The notes under the pieces were generated by a model. That model made no database searches. It was not told the DNA's origin and saw only the letters and a list, made by a program, of their open reading frames with translations. A program made the position numbers and the translations under genes. From positions 310,001 through 374,000 of the forward strand of contig NZ_CP084472.1 in the NCBI RefSeq assembly GCF_020405225.1: a stretch of 64,000 nucleotides of DNA, read 5' to 3'. Of this stretch, positions 27,726 to 34,824 are shown one piece after another. Position 1 is the stretch's first letter. Every line of letters starts with the position of its first letter. The DNA is from Natrinema sp. DC36. GTDB lineage: Archaea; Halobacteriota; Halobacteria; Halobacteriales; Natrialbaceae.

Positions 27726-28540
27726 CGGTGTCCTCCGCGGTGTCCGCCACAGTCGCCGCCCTCGCAGCCTTCAGCGTGCTCGATCTCGATCAGCCGACCG
27801 CCGTCGGTCACCGGCTCACCATCTGCCGTCGCATCCTCCGATCCCGCCTCGTCGTCGGTCTGAAAGGCCGCCGTCGCCTGCTCGACCTCGAGGTCTTCCT
27901 TCTCGGCGTAGGCGAGCGTGTAGTAGTCGCGCTCGTCGATCTCCGCAGGGTCGTCCGTGACGATCGTCTCGCCCTGTTCCATGAACAGCCGGCGACCGTA
28001 GGTCACGTCGTAGCCGGCCTCGAGAAGCCCCTCGTGGGTCGCCGGTGCGTCGGTGACTTTGAACAGGATCATCCGATCGGGACCGGTCGGACTCGCCCCG
28101 CTGGCAGCCTCCCGCAAGGAGAGTCCCGCGCCGGCCTCGATCTCGACCCCCATCGCGGTCGCGAAGGCCGTGACGGCGCTCACGCCGGGGACGATCTCGA
28201 GGTCGACGTCCGGATGAAAAGCGTCGATCGTCCGGCGCAGGTGGCCGAACGTCGAGTAGACGTTGGGATCGCCAAGCGTCACGAAGGCGACATCGCCGTC
28301 GCGTGCGTTCGGGGCGATCTCCGCCGCGGCCGCCTTCCACGCCGTTCGCAGCTTCTCCTCGTCTTTCGTCATCGGGAAATCGAGGTCCCCGATCTTCGAC
28401 TCGTCGACGTGTTTCAGCGCGACCGTCCGCGATAAGCGGCCCGGCGAGTAAACCACGTCGGCGTTCTCGAGGACCTCCTTCCCGCGAACGGTTACGAGAT
28501 CGGCCTCGCCGGGGCCGAGTCCGACGCCGTACAGCGTCAT
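27722..28540 (-). CDS. cbiL: Precorrin-2 C20-methyltransferase CbiL with His/Cys-rich tail
   Basis: A 272-residue class-III methyltransferase. TLYGVGLGPGEADLVTVRGK is the SAM loop, DVAFVTLGDPNVYSTFGHLR the second motif and VPGVSAVTAFATAMGVEIEA the third, consistent with CbiL/CobI, which methylates C20. The catalytic fold ends near residue 220; a tail of about 45 residues follows, ending EGCEGGDCGGHRGGHR, which has two cysteines and two histidines. Overlaps with cbiF (downstream) and cbiT (upstream) are 4 bases each. Confidence 0.92.
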   Translation of the reverse strand: MTLYGVGLGPGEADLVTVRGKEVLENADVVYSPGRLSRTVALKHVDESKIGDLDFPMTKDEEKLRTAWKAAAAEIAPNARDGDVAFVTLGDPNVYSTFGHLRRTIDAFHPDVDLEIVPGVSAVTAFATAMGVEIEAGAGLSLREAASGASPTGPDRMILFKVTDAPATHEGLLEAGYDVTYGRRLFMEQGETIVTDDPAEIDERDYYTLAYAEKEDLEVEQATAAFQTDDEAGSEDATADGEPVTDGGRLIEIEHAEGCEGGDCGGHRGGHR

Positions 28541-29157
28541 TGTCGACTCCTCCCGCTACCGTCTGCAGCGACTTTCTTCCCGCCATCGTCGTCCGCGTCT
28601 TCGTCCGGCGTCGCGCTCCCGACCAGCATGTACACCGGGTTGTCCGAGTTGAAACTCGTCGCCCCGGCGAGTTCGTAGCCGTGGCTCACCTGAAACTGGA
28701 CGACCTCCTCGAGCAGGCCGCGCTCGCGGAAGGCCTCGGTCGCCTGTCCGGCGACCTCGAGTCGAGAAACGTTCATCACGACGCGGTCGATCTCGGTCTC
28801 GACCGCGTGATCGAGCACCTCCTCGAAGTTGCGGCTTCCGCCGAGAAAGAGCGCGTCGGCGTCGTCGGGCAGCCCCTCGGGCGCTTCCGCGTTGCGCAGT
28901 TCGACGTCGGCGCGTACCGACTCCTCGTTCGCGGCGAGGTTCCGCTCCGTCGTCTCGAGTCGCTCGGGTTTCCGCTCGAGTGCGGTCACCCGCCCGGCTC
29001 GCTGTGCGGCTTCGATCGTGACGGCCCCCGTACAGGAGCCGACCTCCGCGAAGTGATCGTCCGACTCGAGCGCGAGCTTCGAGCCGACGACGGCGCGTAC
29101 CTCCGACTTGGTCGGGCCGGCCTTCGCGTCGTGTGGCAGCGCGATGGGTGGCATCAT
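28537..29157 (-). CDS. cbiT: Decarboxylating precorrin-6Y methyltransferase subunit CbiT
   Basis: A 206-residue class-I methyltransferase. DDHFAEVGSCTGAVTIEAAQ is a SAM-binding loop close to the G-C-G-[ST]-G of CbiT/CobL-C, and RVTALERKPERLETTERNLA the next strand with the acidic residue. ALFLGGSRNFEEVLDHAVET is typical of the family. It decarboxylates and methylates C15, acting with CbiE, whose gene is 4 kb away. It is the first gene of the cbiT-cbiL-cbiF set, starting ATGATG (29157 or 29154), and is preceded by an A/T palindrome. Confidence 0.9.
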   Translation of the reverse strand: MMPPIALPHDAKAGPTKSEVRAVVGSKLALESDDHFAEVGSCTGAVTIEAAQRAGRVTALERKPERLETTERNLAANEESVRADVELRNAEAPEGLPDDADALFLGGSRNFEEVLDHAVETEIDRVVMNVSRLEVAGQATEAFRERGLLEEVVQFQVSHGYELAGATSFNSDNPVYMLVGSATPDEDADDDGGKKVAADGSGRSRQ

Positions 29158-29461
29158 CAGGTGGAACAGAGCCCGCCCCTAAAACAATTTTGTTTGGGGT
29201 AGAACAACTACGATTGCCCATGTAGACTTGGAGTAGGACAACGGAGGTTGATAATCGGATCCGACCGTTCGTCTCGGGGATAAACACGGTCGAGAACTGC
29301 CGAAGCGAGTGAGAAAAGAGACCGATGAGCATCGTTCGGGCCGACGCACCACGACAGTAACCACTGAAACGGATTCCGTGCTGATCGCACCGCGATCATG
29401 CGATCAGGTGTAGAGTGACGGTCTGTGGCTACGACAGCTCGAAGCTACGACAACCGTACCG
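29158..29461. other. Intergenic region upstream of cbiT
   Basis: 304 bases with no supportable gene between cbiT and phaB, both on the minus strand. It contains the AAACAATTTTGTTT palindrome at 29182-29195, and otherwise AT-richer sequence. Weak ORFs here lack family features. Confidence 0.6.
29182..29195. promoter_or_regulatory. cbiT: Palindrome overlapping the cbiT promoter
   Basis: AAACAATTTTGTTT is a perfect dyad with TT at its centre, flanked by CCCCT and GGGG, which partly extend the symmetry. It lies 25-38 bases upstream of the cbiT ATG, exactly where the TATA box of a leaderless transcript is expected. A protein bound here would block transcription initiation of the cbiT operon. Confidence 0.45.
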
Positions 29462-30244
29462 TCACCACTCCATCCCGCCGTTGATGCCGAGAACCTGCCC
29501 GGTCATGTACTCGGCCTGATCGCCGGCGAGGAACCGGATCATGCCGACGATGTCCTCGGTCTTGGCGAATCGGCCGAGCGGAATGTCGTTTCGAATCTTC
29601 TCTTGAACCCGTTCGGGCACCTTCTCGAGCATATCCGTCTCCGTGAATCCCGGCGCGACGCAGTTCGCCGTCGAATCGTGACTGGCGAGTTCGAGCGCCA
29701 GCGTCCGAGTGAACGCGAAGAGACCACCTTTCGAGGTCGCGTAGTTCGCCTGCCCGTAGTTGCCCTGTTGGCCGACGACGCTCGAGATGTTGATCAGCCG
29801 GCCGTGATCGGAGGTTTTGATGTCCTCGTAGAACGCCTTCGTGCAGTTGAACGTCCCGGTGAGGTTGACGTCGATGACGGTCTGCCAGTCCTCGTAGGTC
29901 ATGTTCTCGAACGTTCGATCGATAGTGATCCCCGCATTGTTGACGAGCACGTCGATCTCACCGATCTCAGCCCGGATCTCCTCGGCCATCCGCTCGACCT
30001 GCGCCGGATCGGAGACGTCCGCCTGGACGGGAATTGCCGTCTCGCCGTTTTCCTCGATGGTCTCGGTCACCTCGCGGGCCTTTGCGTCGGACGAGCGGTA
30101 GTTGACCGCCACGTCGGCGCCGCACCGGGCGAGTTCGAACGCGATCTCGCGACCGATCCCCCGCGAGGACCCGGTGACGAGACAGGTTCGGTCGGTCAGC
30201 GGACGGCGCTCCAGGGGCTCGAGGCGCTGCATCGTTTCGGCCAT
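29462..30244 (-). CDS. phaB: Acetoacetyl-CoA reductase (PhaB-type short-chain dehydrogenase)
   Basis: A 260-residue short-chain dehydrogenase. CLVTGSSRGIGREIAFELAR is the NADP(H)-binding TGxxxGxG loop, VDVLVNNAG the structural NNAG motif (DVLVNNAGITIDRTFENM), and the catalytic triad is Ser in NISSVVGQQGNYG with YATSK (Tyr and Lys). FGRLING-type spacing and the ending AEYMTGQVLGINGGMEW match FabG/PhaB proteins. Reducing acetoacetyl-CoA to R-3-hydroxybutyryl-CoA for polyhydroxyalkanoate is the usual haloarchaeal role; a FabG role is the alternative. It splits the cobalamin locus and has its own promoter with a 28-bp palindrome. Confidence 0.85.
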   Translation of the reverse strand: MAETMQRLEPLERRPLTDRTCLVTGSSRGIGREIAFELARCGADVAVNYRSSDAKAREVTETIEENGETAIPVQADVSDPAQVERMAEEIRAEIGEIDVLVNNAGITIDRTFENMTYEDWQTVIDVNLTGTFNCTKAFYEDIKTSDHGRLINISSVVGQQGNYGQANYATSKGGLFAFTRTLALELASHDSTANCVAPGFTETDMLEKVPERVQEKIRNDIPLGRFAKTEDIVGMIRFLAGDQAEYMTGQVLGINGGMEW

Positions 30245-30294
30245 ACGGGACCCTACGTGCCGGTTCGTGTTAATGACCTGACTCTCGTTTCAGA

Positions 30295-30322
30295 ACGTGT
30301 GAACGAACGTTCGTTCACACGT
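30295..30322. promoter_or_regulatory. phaB: 28-bp perfect palindrome upstream of phaB
   Basis: The left half is ACGTGTGAACGAAC and the right half is its exact reverse complement, GTTCGTTCACACGT, with no spacer. It ends 51 bases before the phaB ATG at 30244, just upstream of the expected TATA position. The inner TGAACGAACGTTCGTTCA has the form of operators used by TetR-type fatty-acid/acyl-CoA repressors. The regulator is not encoded in this window. Confidence 0.65.
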
Positions 30323-30493
30323 CGTCTCGTTGGATCGGGCTCGCCGTCCCGGCTGCCATTCGGAACCGGACCGACCGTCCGGGAGACCGGTAGATCGGAC
30401 GGCGAAGTGGGGCCCGTATGCGGCACGACAGTGCGAGCACTATAACTAGGATATAACCGAATCCCGTTCGCGGTTGAGTACCGGCGGACGAAC

Positions 30494-31801
30494 TCAGTTT
30501 GCGATCGACTCGAGGAATCGATCGAACGCCCCGCTCTCGGGATGGACGTGGACGTACGTGCCCAGCGACTCGTACTCGGTCAATCCGTCGTGGTCGCCGT
30601 CGATGCCGTCGCCACGAACCGTCTCGAAGGCGAATCGGGCGTCGCCATCGACGTCGGCGCTCGAGTAGTGGAACTCGTGACCGCGGATCGTCTCGCCAGC
30701 GGCCGCCGTCAGCGTCTCCTCGGTGGCCTCGAGTTCGACGTGATCGAGCGCCTGATAGCGGTCGTGCATGGTAACGTCTGCAGGCAGAATGCCGGCCATC
30801 TCGCTCCGTTCACCCTCGGCCGTCGTTAGCGACTGGCTCATCGCCATCAGGCCACCGCACTCACCGAGTACCGGCACCCCGTCAGCCGCGAGGTCACCGA
30901 CCTCCGAGAGGGTGCCCGCCGACTCGAGAGCGTCGGCGTGGAGTTCGGGGTAGCCGCCGGGGAGATAGACAGCATCCGCGTCCGGGACGGCGTCGCCCGC
31001 GACCGGCGAGAACGCGACCAGTTCGGCTCGCTCCCGAAACCGCTCTATCGTCGCCGGATACCGGAAGCAAAAGGCGGCGTCACTGGCGACGGCGATCGTA
31101 GCGTCGACCGACTCCCCGGATTCGGGCGGCGTTTCGGGAGCGGGCGGCTCGCTCGCGACGGCCGCCAGTCGATCGGCCGCGAGCGATTCGGCGGCCGCCC
31201 GCAGCGCGTCCCGGGGCAGCGCGGCCTCCGCGCCCATCTCGAGGCCCAGATGTCGGTCGGGAATCTCGAGGTCGTCGTTCGGCGGGATCCGACCGAAGAA
31301 CTCGAGGTCGTCGGGCAGCGCGTCGCGGATCCCCTGCTCGTGGCGGCCGCCGTGGGCCCGCTGGGCAACGACGCCCGCGACCTCGATGTTGCGGCCGATC
31401 GTCTCGGCGTACTCGCGGAAGCCGAGCGCGGTCGCGGCGACGCTCTCCATACCGGCCTTCGCATCGACCACGAGGACGACAGGAAGACCGAGCGCTTCGG
31501 CGACCATCGCGGTGCTGGAGCCGTCGCCGTCGTAGAGCCCCATCACGCCCTCGACGACGCAGATATCGCCCTCGCCGCGCCGGTAATTCCGGCGGAGACC
31601 GTCCTCGCCCTCGAGCCAGCTATCGAGCGTGCGGGAGGGACGCCCCGCGATCGCCTCGTGGTGGCTCGGATCGATGAAGTCCGGGCCCGCCTTGGCCGGC
31701 TGGACCTCGTGGCCCGCGTCCTCGAGCGCCTGCATAATCGACAGCATTGCGACCGTCTTCCCGACGCCAGAGCTGACGCCGCCGAGGACGAACCCCTTCA
31801 T
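30494..31801 (-). CDS. cbiA: Cobyrinate a,c-diamide synthase
   Basis: A 435-residue glutamine amidotransferase, CbiA/CobB. The N-terminal ATPase domain has GGVSSGVGKTVAMLSIMQAL (P-loop), AGPDFIDPSHHEAIAGRPSR and DICVVEGVMGLYDGDGSSTA. The C-terminal amidotransferase domain has DADAVYLPGGYPELHADALE, VPVLGECGGLMAMSQSL with the catalytic Cys in GECGG, and GHEFHYSSADVDGDA with the catalytic His. It amidates side chains a and c of cobyrinate. It is transcribed alone; phaB lies downstream and DUF1802 is divergent. Confidence 0.94.
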   Translation of the reverse strand: MKGFVLGGVSSGVGKTVAMLSIMQALEDAGHEVQPAKAGPDFIDPSHHEAIAGRPSRTLDSWLEGEDGLRRNYRRGEGDICVVEGVMGLYDGDGSSTAMVAEALGLPVVLVVDAKAGMESVAATALGFREYAETIGRNIEVAGVVAQRAHGGRHEQGIRDALPDDLEFFGRIPPNDDLEIPDRHLGLEMGAEAALPRDALRAAAESLAADRLAAVASEPPAPETPPESGESVDATIAVASDAAFCFRYPATIERFRERAELVAFSPVAGDAVPDADAVYLPGGYPELHADALESAGTLSEVGDLAADGVPVLGECGGLMAMSQSLTTAEGERSEMAGILPADVTMHDRYQALDHVELEATEETLTAAAGETIRGHEFHYSSADVDGDARFAFETVRGDGIDGDHDGLTEYESLGTYVHVHPESGAFDRFLESIAN

Positions 31802-32039
31802 CGTCGCCGCTCCGGGACGCGCTCGGTCGTCTTCACGATCCGGTCGTCCGCGATAGCCGTGGCGTCCACGAACATCATTGTCGTTGAGTTAGGACAATTC
31901 GACTTGAATGCGTCGGTGGCATCGACGAGCACCGCGGCGTCGCCTCACGTCCTCGAGCCGTCCGAGACGGCTGGACAAGGGATCGTTCGGGCGAAAAGCC
32001 GAAACGTAATTGGGAGTCGTTCGCGTTGGGCAGGGACGA

Positions 32040-32597
32040 ATGAGGACGACCGAATCGACGACCCTGATCCCCGCGCTGAAAGAGCGCGCCGGCGTGGTTA
32101 CCGCCCTCGCCGACGGCTCTCAGACGGTGCTCGTTCGACATCCTACCCTCGACCCCGGAACGATTGACGACCGGTTCGTCCTCTATCCGGCCTACACGCA
32201 TCAGGAGCCGAGTCGCTACCAGTCCGGATACGAGGAGTACTACCATCGAGCGAGCACCAAACCGGACGACGGCGTGCCGATCCGCGCCGTCGCCGACGTT
32301 CGCGAGGAGTACACCGTCTCGAGCGATGACCTCGCCTCCCTCGCACGTCACTACGTCTACACCCCTGACGGCCTGCGCGACAAGTACGGTCCGGACGACG
32401 ACCTGCGAGTGCTGTTACTTCGTGTGTCGACGCTCGAATCGCCGCGGCTTATCGAGGAACGCGACAGCTATCGGGGCTGTCGCGCCTGGATCGAACTGGC
32501 CGACGCGGTCGATATCGATCTCGAGTCGACGACACCCGTACTGGACGACGCGACGTTCGCCGAACGCCGCGCGGCGATTCGAGACGCGCTCGAGTGA
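32040..32597 (+). CDS. DUF1802 family protein
   Basis: A 185-residue soluble protein, starting MRTTESTTLIPALKERAGVV. The sequence LADGSQTVLVRHPTLDPGTI, then DRFVLYPAYTHQEPSRYQSG and YSCR-like YRGCRAWIELADAVDIDLES matches DUF1802, a family of unknown function. The ATG at 32040 is chosen because the ORF upstream is promoter sequence. It is divergent from cbiA with 238 bases between starts. No link to cobalamin is visible. Confidence 0.85.
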   Translation: MRTTESTTLIPALKERAGVVTALADGSQTVLVRHPTLDPGTIDDRFVLYPAYTHQEPSRYQSGYEEYYHRASTKPDDGVPIRAVADVREEYTVSSDDLASLARHYVYTPDGLRDKYGPDDDLRVLLLRVSTLESPRLIEERDSYRGCRAWIELADAVDIDLESTTPVLDDATFAERRAAIRDALE

Positions 32598-32657
32598 CCG
32601 GTTCACCCCACCGACGAACTTAACCGCTCGAGTCGGTTACGACCGCCCCCTCGAACT

Positions 32658-32825
32658 ATGAGTGGCACAAACGGAACCGACACCGAACGTCACCTTCGCG
32701 AGGCGCTCCGACACCTGGGTCAGGCACAGGACGACGATACTCTCAGGAAGACCAACGCCGTCGCGCTCGAGGAAGTGTCGAACACCGTGTCGTCGGTGCT
32801 GCGCGAATACGAAGGCGACGAGTAG
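32658..32825 (+). CDS. Small haloarchaeal protein, 55 residues
   Basis: MSGTNGTDTERHLREALRHL is followed by an acidic helix and ends VSSVLREYEGDE, 55 residues in all. The codon use and acidity match the rest of the genome, and the ORF starts 60 bases after the DUF1802 stop on the same strand, but no Shine-Dalgarno is seen. Two amphipathic helices are likely. No family is recognised. Confidence 0.6.
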   Translation: MSGTNGTDTERHLREALRHLGQAQDDDTLRKTNAVALEEVSNTVSSVLREYEGDE

Positions 32826-33277
32826 CGAACGGTCGGGCACTCTGCCCCCGGCTCGCCAATCGTGGCTCCCCAATTACGCCACGCCAGTCGTGATTCTCAC
32901 CGTGCTCGAGCCGCTCTGACTCTCCACGTGGCGCGCGCTACCGACGCGCTCGAGCAGTGCGAGAGCGCGTCACTCACCCGTGCGAGGGGCGAGTGAGCGA
33001 GCCCAGCGAGCGAACGAGTCGGTTGGGGAGGGTAATGGGTGGGGAGATGGGTGGGTGGGACTGAGAGGGGCCGGTGCGATCGGGGACGGCGGGCGACGCA
33101 AGGACCGCAGTCGACGGGACGGAGACGAGGACCGCAGCGAGCCCTCCGACTCGAGCGCACCGGGGGCTTTCTGACCAGGAGTCATCCGAGCGTGATCGAC
33201 AGAATCGAATCGAGGACGGTGAGACCCGACGGCACGGAGTGAACCAGACAGCCCATAGACACCCGACAGCCGACAGA
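32826..33277. other. Intergenic region with repeat copy B
   Basis: 452 bases between the small ORF and the cbiE stop. It holds repeat copy B (33053-33171), preceded by G-rich runs such as GGGTGGGGAGATGGGTGGG at about 33037-33055. Nothing else is supportable; ORFs reading through it are repetitive GC-rich artefacts. Confidence 0.55.
33053..33171. repeat. Structured intergenic repeat, copy B
   Basis: Begins GGGTGGGACTGAGAGGGGCC and ends GGGGGCTTTC. GAGAG (33063-33067) pairs with CTTTC (33167-33171), then a GGGC/GGGG loop, then the stem CGGTGCGATCG (33072-33082) with CGAGCGCACCG (33152-33162), which has one A-G mismatch. Compared with copy A, two stem pairs change on both sides and stay paired. 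Unlike copy A it lacks the inner hairpins. It lies downstream of cbiE. Confidence 0.75.
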
Positions 33278-34069
33278 TTATACCGGTTGACGGACCGCAA
33301 GCACGACCAGATCCGAGAACGGCGTATCCTCTTTCCCGCTCCCGCCGGCGTGTTCTGCCAGCTCCGCGAGCGTGAATCGATGGACCTGCTCGTCGTCGTG
33401 GGTCAGCTTCTCGAGCACCAGCGCCTCGAGGTCGGATTTAGCGCCCGCCTCGAGCAGGAACGCGGCGATGTCGCCGGGCATCCGGTCGTAGGGGCGCGGG
33501 AGCACGAGCAGGTGCCGTTCGTCTGCCGTCGCCGCGGCGGCGAGGCGGTCCATGTCGGCCGCGAGGTCGCCGCTCTTGTGGAGCGTGACGAACTCCGTGT
33601 CCTCCATCGGCGTCCGGGCGCGGCTGGCGGCCATCTGGAGCGACGAGATGCCAGGAATCACGCGCACCGGGCGTTCTGTATCGCGGCGTTCAACGGCGTC
33701 CTGGACCTTCCCGACGAACTGGTAGCCCGAGTGGTTCGGGTCGCCCATCGCGACCGCGGTTCCGGACTCGCCGGCGGCGACGCGCTCGCCGAACTCCTCG
33801 AGCGCCTCGGCCTCGTCCTTGTAGCCGCAGGTCAGCAAGTCGGCGTCCGTCAGGTCTTCGACGAACTCCACGACGGTCGCGAAGCCGACGACGACGTCGG
33901 CCTCGCGGATCGCGCGCTCGCCGCGGGGGGTGAGATACTCCTGATTCCCCGGCCCGACGCCGACGGCGTAGACCGGGTCGTCCGCCCCTTCGTCCATATC
34001 TGGCTCCGCCGCTGCAGCCGCGAACGTCGCCGGGTCCGGTCCGCTCTCGAGGTCGTATTCGTCGCTCAT
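33278..34069 (-). CDS. cbiE: Precorrin-6Y C5,15-methyltransferase subunit CbiE
   Basis: A 263-residue class-III methyltransferase. PVYAVGVGPGNQEYLTPRGE is the SAM loop, GTAVAMGDPNHSGYQFVGKV the second motif, and VIPGISSLQMAASRARTPM the third, as in CbiE. An acidic leader of about 30 residues comes first. It works with CbiT, encoded 4 kb away. The start overlaps the cbiC stop by 4 bases, giving a cobN-cbiC-cbiE run. Confidence 0.9.
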   Translation of the reverse strand: MSDEYDLESGPDPATFAAAAAEPDMDEGADDPVYAVGVGPGNQEYLTPRGERAIREADVVVGFATVVEFVEDLTDADLLTCGYKDEAEALEEFGERVAAGESGTAVAMGDPNHSGYQFVGKVQDAVERRDTERPVRVIPGISSLQMAASRARTPMEDTEFVTLHKSGDLAADMDRLAAAATADERHLLVLPRPYDRMPGDIAAFLLEAGAKSDLEALVLEKLTHDDEQVHRFTLAELAEHAGGSGKEDTPFSDLVVLAVRQPV

Positions 34070-34824
34070 TCGTCCTCGGTCGCGTCGCGATTCCGGGCTG
34101 TTCGAGCCTCGGCCTCGAGTTCCAACTCGAGGTCGTCGGTCCGAACGTCTTTCGCGACGTGAATCAGTTCGTTCGTCAGGGCCGCCGCCAGTCCGCTGCC
34201 GCCGCGGCGGCCGACGTTGGTGATCGCCGGCACAGCATATTCTTCGCTGACTTCGCGGATGCGCTGGCGGCTCTCCTCGGCCTTGACGAAGCCGACGGGC
34301 GTCGCGACGATGGCGGCGGGTCGGGTGCCGTCCTCGATGCAGTCCGCCAGCGCGAAGGCGGCCGTCGGCGCGTTGCCGATCGTCGCGATCGCGCCGTCGT
34401 AGACGCCCTGCTTGTCGAGCTCGAGCACCGAAGCCGCGGTTCGGGTCATCCCAGTCTCCTCGGCCAGCTCTGCCCCGTTGCCGATCGCTTTCCGCTTCTC
34501 GCAGTTGTGTCCGCGACCGGTGATGCCGGCCTTGGACATCGTGATGTCCGTGACGATCGTGGCTTCGTCGAGGACCGCTCGAGCGCCGGCCCGAACCGGC
34601 GCGTCCTCGTCGTCGCCGAGCGCGTCGCTGCCAGTGAACTCGATCAGGTGCTGAAACTCGATGTCACCCATCGAATGAACCGACTTCTGCCGAATGCGGT
34701 CGGCCAGCGTCTCGTCCGGCACGAACTGCCGGACGATGTCCATGCTCGTCTCCGCGATGTCCATCGCGTTCTGCGTCGTTGCACCCAGATCGGCGTACTC
34801 CTTCTCGAACTCTTGTTCAGTCAT
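34066..34824 (-). CDS. cbiC: Precorrin-8X methylmutase CbiC
   Basis: A 252-residue CbiC/CobH, which moves the methyl group from C11 to C12. RQFVPDETLADRIRQKSVHS contains the conserved helix, with the catalytic His in SVHSMGDIEF. TDITMSKAGITGRGHNCEKR and TIGNAPTAAFALADCI are family motifs. An acidic tail (LELELEAEARTARNRDATEDE) extends the fold. Overlaps: 8 bases with cobN and 4 with cbiE. Confidence 0.93.
   Translation of the reverse strand: MTEQEFEKEYADLGATTQNAMDIAETSMDIVRQFVPDETLADRIRQKSVHSMGDIEFQHLIEFTGSDALGDDEDAPVRAGARAVLDEATIVTDITMSKAGITGRGHNCEKRKAIGNGAELAEETGMTRTAASVLELDKQGVYDGAIATIGNAPTAAFALADCIEDGTRPAAIVATPVGFVKAEESRQRIREVSEEYAVPAITNVGRRGGSGLAAALTNELIHVAKDVRTDDLELELEAEARTARNRDATEDE

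Noticed and set aside
29158-29461. Cobalamin riboswitch before cbiT
   Set aside because: No B12-box-like sequence is visible and haloarchaea are not known to use this riboswitch; the palindrome is a better explanation.
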